DNA from: Methanocella_A sp963792125
Lineage (GTDB): Archaea; Halobacteriota; Methanocellia; Methanocellales; Methanocellaceae
NCBI GenBank assembly: GCA_963792125.1
Contig: CAWBVA010000012.1
Location: forward strand, 372,001 to 436,000
Length of the DNA: 64,000 nucleotides
Direction of reading: 5' to 3'
Positions 1 through 8,086 of this stretch are shown piece after piece (position 1 is the stretch's first letter; every line of letters begins with the position of its first letter). The position numbers and the translations under genes are program-made. The notes below the pieces were generated by a model. The model had not been told where the DNA came from and did not search any database. It worked only from the letters and a program-made list of their open reading frames with translations.

Positions 1-51
1 CTGGGGAAACTGGCGGACGACATAGATGAGTTCAAGAAGCTGAAGTTCTGA
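1..51 (+). CDS. 3' end of an unidentified protein (partial)
   Basis: The first 16 codons read LGKLADDIDEFKKLKF and then a TGA stop at 49-51. The fragment is charged and probably helical. It is too short to assign to a family, and the gene lies almost entirely upstream of the window. Confidence 0.5.
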   Translation: MGKLADDIDEFKKLKF

Positions 52-484
52 TCCGTTTATCGTAATATGACAGGCAGACATGTTCGCGGGCTGGCATCTG
101 ACCGGCGGGCAATATGTCAGCCTGTATATATCCGATCTTCTGATTTATTGCTATGAGACCCTGTCAGTCTGCCACTTGTTTTATCGTCATTGTCAAGCTG
201 CATATAGCCATGGCGCCGTGTCTGGCAGGTACTCGATGAAAAACGACCTGTGGCATACTGGTCAGAAAGGCGAACATGGCCGCCCTGCAGATTATCGCCA
301 TCGATAAATAGCCGATGACTGGCGAATACGTCAGAGGCACGATCAGAGAAGGCAAAAGAGACAGACATGACAGGAAAGATAATATAGGCCGCACTAATAT
401 ACGCCCTTCAATAAAAAAATGTCATTATCATGCGCCCGGCTGACCCTTGCGAGGGATGCCCGGCAGCCTCACGGAAGCGATACA
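52..484. other. Intergenic stretch, no supported gene
   Basis: About 430 bases separate the partial gene from the NYN protein. Short open frames exist on both strands but none resembles a protein or has a convincing ribosome site. An AT-rich run ending in a string of A at about 410-418 could hold the promoter of the next gene. Nothing else could be supported. Confidence 0.4.
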
Positions 485-1271
485 ATGTCAGAACAGAAAG
501 ACGAAAACAGCAGCAAGAACATCGCAATGCTCATCGACGGCGACAACGCACAGCCGTCGCTCATCGAAGAAATACTGTCCGAGGCCGGCAAGTACGGCAA
601 CGTCACAGTCAGGCGGATATACGGCGACTGGACCCAGTCCAGCATGAGCAGCTGGAAGGAGTACCTGCACAAGCACGCCATCCAGCCCATCCAGCAGTTC
701 CGCTACACCCGCGGTAAGAATGCCACCGACAGCGCGCTGATCATCGACGCGATGGACGTCCTTTACGCTGGCCACATCGACGGCTTCTGCATCGTGTCGA
801 GCGACAGCGACTACACCAAGCTGGCCACCCGCATCCGGGAGTCCGGCCTCTTCGTCATGGGTATCGGCCGTAAGGACACGCCGGAGTCATTCGTCAAAGG
901 CTTGCGTAATTTTCACATTCACCGAGAACCTGGCACCCGACGAGGAAGAGGAGGAAGAGGGGAAAGCCGGCGCTAAGTCCCCTCAGGACCAGCGTCGCGC
1001 CCAGAGCGGTGGCGGCCACCGGCAGAAAAAGAAGATCGACAAGCGCGCTACTACCTTGTTAACGAGGGCCTACGAGATGGCATCAGCCAAGGAAGGCGAC
1101 TGGGTAGACATGTCCAGCATGGCCAACAACCTGTACAAGATCGAGCCCAGCTTCGACTCGCGTGAGTACGGTTTTAAACAATTGTCTGCATTGATAAAAG
1201 CAGCTAATCTCTTTGACATCGAGAAGTCGAGACTCAAGGAGCCTGGACCGAGCTACATCAGGTTAAAGTAA
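485..1271 (+). CDS. NYN-domain ribonuclease-like protein with C-terminal OST-HTH/LOTUS domain (frameshifted)
   Basis: Residues 1-140 form a NYN (LabA/DUF88, PIN-like) domain. The acidic metal-site motifs LIDGDN, TDSALIIDAMD and SSDSDYTKLATRIRE are all visible. After an acidic linker (DEEEEEEG) and a basic stretch, the C-terminal 70 residues resemble an OST-HTH/LOTUS RNA-binding domain. The frame breaks at about 897-905: removing one base of GTCAAAGGCTTGC gives VKACVIFTFTENL and restores a single protein of about 261 residues ending at 1271. The ATG at 485 was chosen because the conserved sequence begins just after it; the longer frame from 419 adds unlikely sequence. NYN-LOTUS proteins are inferred RNA nucleases, but the target cannot be told from the sequence. 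The gene stands alone and is convergent with purP. Confidence 0.8.
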
Positions 1272-1280
1272 TAATATCAA

Positions 1281-1294
1281 GGCGCTTCGGCGCC
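1281..1294 (+). terminator. UUCG-loop hairpin after the NYN gene
   Basis: GGCGC-TTCG-GCGCC forms a perfect five-base stem with a UUCG tetraloop ten bases after the stop codon. It is followed by a pyrimidine-rich run (ATCTTCTTTTATT). The position between convergent genes suggests a terminator. Confidence 0.55.
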
Positions 1295-1473
1295 ATCTTC
1301 TTTTATTGGCTTCCGGTTGCGTCCAGCCATGTCTGTCGCTCTTTCCGGGTCCGCTGCCTCGCGCGCGTGCGCATACAGCCAGGGCTCCTGGTACCATTGC
1401 GATAAAAAAGAATCGGCACAGCGTTGACCGCGTACCTCGTGGTTTACCTCATCATCTTTTTAGGCACGTGTCA

Positions 1474-1498
1474 GGGGAACTCTTGGTAAAAAGTTCCC
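1474..1498 (-). repeat. Degenerate copy of the GGGGAAC palindrome
   Basis: GGGGAACTCTTGG followed by TAAAAAGTTCCC is an imperfect palindrome. It matches, in inverted orientation, the three palindromes at 10125-10306. Flanking words are shared too: CGCTTTCAGG and TGTCGCGAGTCAGGG here are reverse complements of CTGAAAGCG and CCCTGACTCGCGAC there, so the repeated unit is longer than the palindrome. Confidence 0.6.
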
Positions 1499-1586
1499 GT
1501 GTGCCGCTCAAAAATAGAATGGCGCTTTCAGGCACAGCGTTCTGTCGCGAGTCAGGGCTTGTTTGGCCCTCCGTGTCCGAATGCAC

Positions 1587-2675
1587 TTAAGTCACGATGT
1601 CTTCGAGCCGGTTCTGCTTGAGGGCTTCCTTCAGCTCGAGACAATAGCGCCTTCCCATGCTCATGCCCGGGCCGTACTTGAGATACGAGTACGGGGAGCC
1701 GTCCATGAACGTGTTGGTGCCGCCGTCCTGTCTTGCGGAGATTTCGAAAGCGACGAACTCGAGGTTGTCCGTGCACATGGTCTGGATGCAGAACGCGCCC
1801 AGCAGTCCAGGCGGGACCATCTTCTCGGCTACTTCTGCGAGCCTGTCTCCCATGCCGAAAGCCTGGTCGAGCAGCGACTCACGGACTACGACCGGGAAGT
1901 TACCAGTGACCACGTAGGTGGGCTGCATGTTCGCTTCAATCTGGTCTTTGGCCGGGATCCTTACCAGGCCGTCGATGTTAGCCTCGTGGCGCCGGTCGAT
2001 GCCCAGCATTTCGACAGTCTTCGTCAGCGGGGAATAGAAGTAGTGCATGCAGTAGATGTCGCCTGCCACGTATTCCTCGATGTGAGCCTTCGCCCGGTCG
2101 GATTCCTCCAGCCAGCCCTTCTTGACCATGATCTTGATCTTCTCGTCGAAGCCTGCGGGAGAGTCGGTGACGAAGTAGCCTCTGCCGCCCCTTGCGCCAG
2201 GGAACTTGACCATGCATGGCCGGTCGATCTTGTCGGGGCCGAAGATCTTCTGGGGCTTCCGGATGTTCGAAGCCTCGAACAATTTCGTGACACGTTCGCG
2301 CTCTGCCTCCCAGCGGAGGATGTTCCTGTTGCCGATCATGGGCACCAGGAAGTCGTTCTCGATCTTCTCGAGCCCGACATAAGCCACGAAAGAGCCGTGT
2401 GGCGTGATGATCGCGTTCATGTCCCGGAGATGCTGCTGGATCTTAGGATCGTTGACGTCCGCGAACTTGTCGACCACGATGTACTCGTCGGCCGACTCGT
2501 AGCGCTGGTATGGCACTTCCCTGCCCTTGGCGCAGATAGCGCAGCGCCGGAACCCTTCGTCCTTCGCGCCCCTGAACACATGAAGCGAAGAATGGCTCGC
2601 AATGGTGCAGACCGTTATTTTCTTCTTATCGTATTTCTTAATGACCTGGTTAATGTCGTCCTTAGAAATGACCAA
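1587..2675 (-). CDS. purP: PurP-family formate-dependent AICAR ligase, paralogue 1
   Basis: PurP is an ATP-grasp enzyme that formylates AICAR with free formate, an archaeal replacement for the folate-dependent step of purine synthesis. This copy of 362 residues is intact. It shows the N-terminal substrate motif CTIASHSSLHVFRGAKDEGF, the ATP-grasp glycine-rich loop KFPGARGGRGYF near residue 158, LGIDRR near 225 and FEISARQDGGTN near 311. The Q-D-G where paralogue 2 has I-V-A suggests a sequence class distinct from the canonical enzyme. The start is TTG at 2675, supported by GGTGAGG a few bases upstream; no ATG fits. It is a single gene with its own TATA box. Whether this copy or paralogue 2 is the main AICAR ligase cannot be decided here. 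Confidence 0.85.
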   Translation of the reverse strand: MVISKDDINQVIKKYDKKKITVCTIASHSSLHVFRGAKDEGFRRCAICAKGREVPYQRYESADEYIVVDKFADVNDPKIQQHLRDMNAIITPHGSFVAYVGLEKIENDFLVPMIGNRNILRWEAERERVTKLFEASNIRKPQKIFGPDKIDRPCMVKFPGARGGRGYFVTDSPAGFDEKIKIMVKKGWLEESDRAKAHIEEYVAGDIYCMHYFYSPLTKTVEMLGIDRRHEANIDGLVRIPAKDQIEANMQPTYVVTGNFPVVVRESLLDQAFGMGDRLAEVAEKMVPPGLLGAFCIQTMCTDNLEFVAFEISARQDGGTNTFMDGSPYSYLKYGPGMSMGRRYCLELKEALKQNRLEDIVT

Positions 2676-2709
2676 AGAACCTCACCATTAGTTAGACATG
2701 GGCACAGGG

Positions 2710-2719
2710 ATTATATAAC
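2710..2719 (-). promoter_or_regulatory. TATA box for purP paralogue 1
   Basis: On the minus strand the sequence reads GAGTTATATAATCC, a good archaeal TATA element about 35-44 bases upstream of the TTG start. The surrounding 260 bases up to the next gene are AT-rich and hold no supported gene. Confidence 0.5.
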
Positions 2720-2969
2720 TCTTACTTAAACTAATTTTAATGATATAGCCGGGGCATGCCGAAAAGTAATATATAGTAAAAGATTGTATAGTATAGGAAA
2801 ATGCTATATGATCGCCGGGAGGGCAACCGTCTGATAACCGGCATATGAGATTCTATTTTCTATTGTTCTGCATTTCTGAATATTATTGCCTGCCCGCACC
2901 ATCGCTAGTCAATAACAAGTGCCTAAAATACAGAAGAGTCGTTTTATCTATATCTCGATGAAGCAATGC

Positions 2970-4355
2970 CTATTTTTCTATCCTGGCGATGATGCCCTCG
3001 GCGCAGGCGATGCCCATGGCGGCAGCGGGCACGATGCCGCGGGTCACGCCGGCGCCGTCGCCGGCAACAAAGAGATTATCGACGACAACGGTCTCGAAGT
3101 GCTCCCGGGTCTCCGGCCTTACGGCCGCGAACTTGATCTCGGGAGCGTAGAGCAGCGTCGTGTCAGAAGCCACGCCCGGGACGACGCGGTCGAGCATGTC
3201 CAGGCCTTCGAGGAGGTCAGTGACGACGCGGTGCGGTAAAGCCATCGAGATGTCAGCAGGCGTTACGAACCGGAGCGTGGGCTCCACGTAGCTCCGCTTG
3301 AGGCGCTCCCAGGTAGAGCGCCGGCCTTTTTTCAGGTCGCCCAGGCGCTGAAGCAGCGGCCTGCCGCCGCCGATGGTCTTTGCCTGCTCGGCAATGGTAC
3401 TCCCGTACTCGTTCGTATTTTCCAGGGGCTCGGTCAGCCCGATCTTCGTCAGAAAAGCGAAGTTCGTGTTGTTCGAGCGGCAATTACGCTGGGAATGGCC
3501 GTTAGCGCCCACGCCCGACTCATAGGTATCCTGCACTACGAAGCCGTAGGGACACGTGCAGAACGTGCGGACCAGGTCATCGTAGGTTGACGTATGCATG
3601 CGGAACTTCGGGTCCCAGTTCGTCTTGACGGCCTCCTCGTAGACGACCGCCGGCACCTCGACGCGGACGCCCACGTCGATGGGCATGTACTTGATGGGGA
3701 CCTCGAATTTTTTCATTTGCTCCCCGAGCCACGTGCTGCCGGAGCGGCCGGGCGCCAGCAGGACATAGTCGGCCAGGTATTGCCTGCCATCGACGATGAC
3801 GCCGTTGACCTTTTTGTTCCGGGCCGTGACGCTGTCCACCGCCGTATTCAGTAAGAACTTAACGCCCCGCTTCTCCAGGTCCGTCTTCATGGAGCCGATG
3901 ACCTTCGGCAGCATGTCGCTGCCGATGTGCTTCTGCTTGATGGGGATGAACTCGATGCCGTTGGCGGCCGCGCATTGCTGCAGGCCATCCGAGGGCACGT
4001 GGGGGGTCTCGTCGGGCGCTCCATGCTCTACGAAATAGGCGTCCACCAGGTCGAAAAGCTCCTGCGTCTTTTTCATGCCGATAAAATCGACCAGGTCGCC
4101 GCCGATCACCGGGTTAAGGTTGAGCTTGCCATCGGACATGCCGCCGGCCCCGCCGACGCCCGCCGTCACGTTGCACGCATTACAATAAATACAGTCCTTG
4201 CCTTTCATGACCTCGCAGGTGCGCCGGCCGATATCCTTGCCCTTCTCGATGATCGTTACGTCCGCGTAGTCGGCCAGTTGTCGTGCAGCCAAAAGTCCGG
4301 CAGGGCCTGCCCCCACTATAATGACCTTTTCCCTGCTTCCCGCACCGCGTTTCAT
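2970..4355 (-). CDS. FAD-dependent dehydrogenase of the COG2509 type
   Basis: The protein of about 461 residues opens with the dinucleotide-binding fold VIIVGAGPAGLLAARQLAD and an acidic residue at the end of the second strand (VTIIEKGKDIGRR). It carries a Cys cluster CIYCNACN and the family signature GVGGAGGMSDGKLN. It closes with the FAD motif FVAGDGAGVTRG followed by AAAMGIACAEGI. This matches uncharacterised FAD-dependent dehydrogenases related to GidA/HI0933 proteins; no substrate is known. The ATG at 4355 was preferred, with GTGAT as ribosome site; GTG at 4364 is possible, and the open frame extends to 4514 without protein-like sequence. The four Cys may bind a metal or cluster, which is inference. 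It lies between purP paralogues on the same strand but about 300 bases from each. Confidence 0.75.
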   Translation of the reverse strand: MKRGAGSREKVIIVGAGPAGLLAARQLADYADVTIIEKGKDIGRRTCEVMKGKDCIYCNACNVTAGVGGAGGMSDGKLNLNPVIGGDLVDFIGMKKTQELFDLVDAYFVEHGAPDETPHVPSDGLQQCAAANGIEFIPIKQKHIGSDMLPKVIGSMKTDLEKRGVKFLLNTAVDSVTARNKKVNGVIVDGRQYLADYVLLAPGRSGSTWLGEQMKKFEVPIKYMPIDVGVRVEVPAVVYEEAVKTNWDPKFRMHTSTYDDLVRTFCTCPYGFVVQDTYESGVGANGHSQRNCRSNNTNFAFLTKIGLTEPLENTNEYGSTIAEQAKTIGGGRPLLQRLGDLKKGRRSTWERLKRSYVEPTLRFVTPADISMALPHRVVTDLLEGLDMLDRVVPGVASDTTLLYAPEIKFAAVRPETREHFETVVVDNLFVAGDGAGVTRGIVPAAAMGIACAEGIIARIEK

Positions 4356-4650
4356 CCTTATCACTTCTTCCCTTAAGGAGTAAGCGAGATGCGATATTAA
4401 TAATTTCTCTAATAATTTTCTAACATAAAACCGGTCAAAGCATCGTCTTCCCGATGGCAAACCGGCCACTGCAGATGCCCCGGTCAGTCGGCTTCGCGCG
4501 ATGCGCATGTGCAAGTCAGGCAGGCGACAGAAGCCTCAGACCGACATGAGCCACTAATAAATCAGGTTATCTACGGTACACGACTATAGTCATTCATGTA
4601 TCTTTTTGTACGCTAGAAAAGATTCAGGAATGACCATACTAAGGAATGTT

Positions 4651-5748
4651 CTATGCGAGAACCTCGTGGAGTCTCCCCTGTTCAAGGGCTTCCTTTATTT
4701 CGAGGGCGATGCGTCTTCCCATGTACATGTTTTCTCCATATTTCAGATAAGCATAAGGCGAAGTGCCGATGCCGGCGTTGGTTCCCGCCACGATGCGCGC
4801 GGAGATCTCGAACGTATAGATCTGCAGGTCATCCGTTATCACGGTTTCCAGACAGAAAGGACCGATGATTCCCGGCGGCGCCAGCTTCTTAGCCGTTTCA
4901 TGGACCCTGTCACCCATCCGCATCAGCTCCGGCAGCAATGACTCCCTGACCACGATCGGGATGTTGCCTACGATCGTATAGGACGGGTTCGCCTGTATTT
5001 CGAGCTGTTCGCTCGCGGGGACCCTGCCTATCGCGTCGACGGCCGACTCATAGCGTCTGTCTATCCCGAGGATTTCCACATCGTTTCTGATGATCGAGGA
5101 GAAATAGCTGGGGTAAACGTTCACTCCCAGCAGGTACTGCTGCAAATGGATTTTGTCCTTATCTTCTTCTTTAAGGAGCCCGCGCCTGACCATATCGCTG
5201 AACTTTTTATGGAATGATTCCGGTGATGCCGCCAGGAAGTAGCCTCGTCCTCCCCTTGCGCCCGGCAGCTTCGCTATGATCAGTCGATCGATGTCTTCGG
5301 GCGACTTCAAGGTGGAAGGAAGCCTAAGACCTGCCTTCCGCAACCATTCCGCCTGCTCTTTACGGTCGGCTTCCAGGTGGAGCAGCTCCTTGTTCCCGAA
5401 CATGGGCACGTGGAGGCGGCTGGTTAGGTCTTCCGTGCTTAAAAATGCCGTGAATGAGCCATGGGGGATCAGGATGACGTTGAGGCGCCGGAGCTTCTCC
5501 TGGAGCCGTTCGTCCATCAGCTCGCCAAAGTCCCGGACGATGATCATCTCGTCCACGAGGCCGAACTTCCGGTAAACGATCGCATCGTTTTCTTTGCAGA
5601 TGCATACCGTCCTGAAGCCTTCCTCTTTCGCGCCTTTGAAGATGTTCAGTGCCGAGTGGGAGCCCAGCGTGCCTATGGCTATCTTTTTCAGGTCATACTT
5701 GTCCAGTATGTTGCGCATCCCATGGATGCGGCGCACATCACGGCTCAT
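4651..5748 (-). CDS. purP: PurP-family formate-dependent AICAR ligase, paralogue 2
   Basis: This intact 365-residue copy has the full PurP pattern: IGTLGSHSALNIFKGAKEEGF, the ATP-grasp loop KLPGARGGRGYF, LGIDRRYESAVDAIGRVPA and FEISARIVAGTN. The last motif is the usual PurP form, so this is the best candidate for the genuine AICAR ligase. Its ATG overlaps the stop of the upstream paralogue 3 (shared ATGA at 5745-5748), which implies one transcript and translational coupling. An internal ATG ten residues in (MRNILDKYD) would give a more typical N-terminus and is a possible alternative start. Confidence 0.85.
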   Translation of the reverse strand: MSRDVRRIHGMRNILDKYDLKKIAIGTLGSHSALNIFKGAKEEGFRTVCICKENDAIVYRKFGLVDEMIIVRDFGELMDERLQEKLRRLNVILIPHGSFTAFLSTEDLTSRLHVPMFGNKELLHLEADRKEQAEWLRKAGLRLPSTLKSPEDIDRLIIAKLPGARGGRGYFLAASPESFHKKFSDMVRRGLLKEEDKDKIHLQQYLLGVNVYPSYFSSIIRNDVEILGIDRRYESAVDAIGRVPASEQLEIQANPSYTIVGNIPIVVRESLLPELMRMGDRVHETAKKLAPPGIIGPFCLETVITDDLQIYTFEISARIVAGTNAGIGTSPYAYLKYGENMYMGRRIALEIKEALEQGRLHEVLA

Positions 5749-6843
5749 GTTAGCACATCAGACAGCCTGCCCTCTTTCATGGCCATTTTAATTTCCATGG
5801 CCACACGCCTTCCCGGGCCGACTTCCACGCCATATTTGTACTTCATGTAGGGCGATGTGGGCTCGACGCACGGGCAGCCCGGAATGCGCGGGCTTACGTC
5901 GAAAACGTAAAATTTCAGGTCCTTCGTCACTGCGCCCTGTAAAGCGAAGAGGCCTATCATGCCAGGCGGGTACTCCTTTTTGCAGGTGTTCACGAAGCGT
6001 TCTGCGGCATCGAAGATCTTTTCCAGCTGGCTTTCGCGCATGGTTGCGCCCATATGGCCGATCTCGATGTTCTGCGTCGGGATATTAAGCTCAAGCTGCT
6101 CTGCAGCGGGCAGATCCAGCACTCCGTCCAGGTCTGTCTGGATCCGCCGGTCAAAGCCGAGCAGGTCTATCTCGTCGGTCAGGGGTGACCAGAAATAGTT
6201 GGCGTTAAACTTCGCGCCGACCACGTACTCTTCGATGATCGCATTTTTTAGTGCCTCTTTACTGATGATGCCCTTTCGTATGCGTTCTTTTGATTGTTTC
6301 TCGTATTCTTCAGGCGACGAAGCGTAGAAAAAGGCACGTTCCAGCGTCCGTTCTTTTTCCGTTACTTTTACGATCGACAGGCGGTCTATTTTATCAGGCG
6401 ATTTGAAAATTTTAGGCGTCAGTATTCCGGCTTTCTTGAGCAGGTAGAGCTGATTTTTGGGCGTGTTGCGCTCTTCGGTCCTGAGCATGGACCGGTTGCC
6501 CATGAGGGGTACCATGAATTTTTCTTCGATGTTTTCGTAGCCGGCATACACGGAGAAGGAGCGGCTGGGCACGAATATCGTGTTAAGGGAGTTCAGTTTT
6601 TTCTGGATTTCTTCGCTGATGATATCTGCAGAATTTATCCACGATGATGATGTGGTCGAAGAGGTTTTTGTAGTATTTGGCGTAGGTTTTTTCTCTGCCT
6701 TTCTCACAAACCACTACGGTCTCGAAATTTTCCTGTTTGGCACCGGAAGCGATTTCGAGAGCTGAATGTGAGCCTAAAATCCCTATTCTAACTTTTTTAG
6801 GGTTGAATTCCTGGATCATTTTTTTTATTTTGTCGGTCATCAT
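5745..6843 (-). CDS. Divergent PurP-family protein, paralogue 3 (frameshifted)
   Basis: The N-terminus IGILGSHSALEIASGAKQENF and the central LGFDRRIQTDLDGVLDLPA are clearly PurP-like. However, the glycine-rich ATP-grasp loop PGARGGRGYF of the sister proteins is replaced by TEKERTLERAFFY, and the C-terminal FEISARIVAGTN by FDVSPRIPGCPC. The family fold is kept but ATP binding may be altered, so the reaction may differ. A single extra base at about 6634 interrupts the frame; removing it joins VDKF to ADIISEEIQKKL exactly where the paralogues continue (VDKFADV, VRDFGEL). The start ATG at 6843 has GAGGAG immediately upstream. It is the first gene of a two-gene operon with paralogue 2. Confidence 0.7.
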
Positions 6844-6997
6844 TTCTCCTCGCCTGTATAGTTTGTATTTACTGATTATTACCGCTTGTTGCGGTGTATA
6901 AAATAATTTGCGGTCTGCTGAAATGATGATTATCCTTGATCTGCCAGGTCACATGATCCGTATTTTTATATTAGCGGAATTTTACAGGGACTCACAA

Positions 6998-7007
6998 GGT
7001 TTATACC
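6998..7007 (+). promoter_or_regulatory. TATA box for cofE
   Basis: GGTTTATACC lies about 40 bases before the chosen cofE start. The region is divergent with the purP operon, whose own TATA-like stretch (minus strand ATTATTTTATACACC) lies near 6890-6905. A small palindrome ACCGC-AACAA-GCGGT at about 6880-6895 sits in the purP leader. Confidence 0.4.
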
Positions 7008-7045
7008 CGTTCGGTGTTTAGTGTCTATCTGCCGGAGGCATGTGT

Positions 7046-7873
7046 ATGAAGATATCTGCATTTACCGTCAATGGCATCCCCATGATCCAGGAAGGAGATG
7101 ACCTCGCAGCCATCGTTACAGGGCTGACCGGAATCGAAGATGATGACATCATAGTATTCGCGCACACCGTCGTCTCCAAGGCGGAAGGGCGCAGGTATCA
7201 CCTGAGCGATATCAAACCCACTCCCCTGGCGGAAGAGCTGGCACGGCTAAACAAAGAAGACCCGCGGTTCATCCAGCATGTGTTGAATAACAGCACCAGG
7301 GTACTGATGAAGCATCCCCTCCTCGTCGAGACGGTGTGGGGTAACGTGTGCATCAACGCGGGCACGGACCGGTCTAACACGGAGTCTGACTATATTTTAT
7401 CCCTGCCCGAGAACCCTGACAGATCAGCGGGCATCTTAAGGGACCGGATATTCAAGCTCACCGGAAAAAAGGTCGCAGTCATCATCACCGATACCAACGG
7501 GCGGTCCTTCCGCGACGGCCAGATAGGCGTGGCGGTTGGATGTGCAGGAATAGCTGCCCTGCGAGACCGTAGGGGCGACGTGGACCTGTTCGGTCATGAG
7601 CTGAAGATCACAATCCAGGCCATAACAGATGAAGTGGCGGCCTGCGCTAACATGCTCATGGGCGAGGCCAACGAAGGGACGCCCGTTGCTATCATCCGGG
7701 GATACCAGTACCTGAAAGACGATCGTGGTATCAGAGTCTCGTTCAGGACCGATGACACGGACCTCGTAAAGCAGGCGCTAATCGAGCAGATAGAAAGGCA
7801 GGAAAAGACTGGCGCCGTGGCGAATACCGCTCCGGGAAAGATGAAGCCCCATGGCTGCAGCGGAGAAAACTAA
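7046..7873 (+). CDS. cofE: Coenzyme F420-0:L-glutamate ligase
   Basis: CofE adds glutamates to F420-0 with GTP, producing F420-2 and longer tails. The 275-residue protein shows the expected blocks: DDIIVFAHTVVSKAEGR, CINAGTDRSN, ITDTNGRSFRDGQIGVAVG, and ITDEVAACANMLMGEANEGTPVAIIRG. ATG at 7046 was chosen over ATG at 7040 because GGAGG at 7034-7038 is seven bases from the former and one from the latter. The C-terminal 20 residues (rich in Ala, Gly, His) are variable. It is followed by the small minus-strand frame and enolase. Other F420 genes lie within 12 kb but the cofD transferase is not in the window. Confidence 0.92.
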   Translation: MKISAFTVNGIPMIQEGDDLAAIVTGLTGIEDDDIIVFAHTVVSKAEGRRYHLSDIKPTPLAEELARLNKEDPRFIQHVLNNSTRVLMKHPLLVETVWGNVCINAGTDRSNTESDYILSLPENPDRSAGILRDRIFKLTGKKVAVIITDTNGRSFRDGQIGVAVGCAGIAALRDRRGDVDLFGHELKITIQAITDEVAACANMLMGEANEGTPVAIIRGYQYLKDDRGIRVSFRTDDTDLVKQALIEQIERQEKTGAVANTAPGKMKPHGCSGEN

Positions 7874-7883
7874 ACAGTCCCGC

Positions 7884-8042
7884 TCATTTTACTCCATCCC
7901 GCTTCACATTAGTTATTTGATACGTTTCGCCGCCCACTTCAAGAACAATGACGGATGCTTTCGAAGGGGTGCTGGCGCAAGGCATCTCATGGTTTGAGAC
8001 GTCATATTTTGCCCCGGAATCGTTGAGGGCGCTGCTTAACAT
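7884..8042 (-). CDS. Possible 52-residue protein between cofE and eno
   Basis: An uninterrupted minus-strand frame encodes 52 residues starting MLSSALNDSGAKYDVSNHEM and ending with a beta-like segment ASVIVLEVGGETYQITNVKR. The composition is that of a real protein. No ribosome site is present, but ATATTTTAT lies about 23 bases upstream of the ATG on the minus strand, which fits a leaderless transcript whose promoter overlaps the enolase leader. No family is recognised. It could be a chance frame in a 200-base gap. Confidence 0.35.
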   Translation of the reverse strand: MLSSALNDSGAKYDVSNHEMPCASTPSKASVIVLEVGGETYQITNVKRDGVK

Positions 8043-8086
8043 TAAATATTAATTGCCGGAATAAAATATGATGGGATGTGTTTTAT

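Noticed and set aside
1563..2729. 388-codon plus-strand open frame opposite purP paralogue 1
   Set aside because: It mirrors the purP gene on the other strand, has a composition of Val, Asp, His and Arg typical of antisense frames in GC-rich DNA, and shows no domain.
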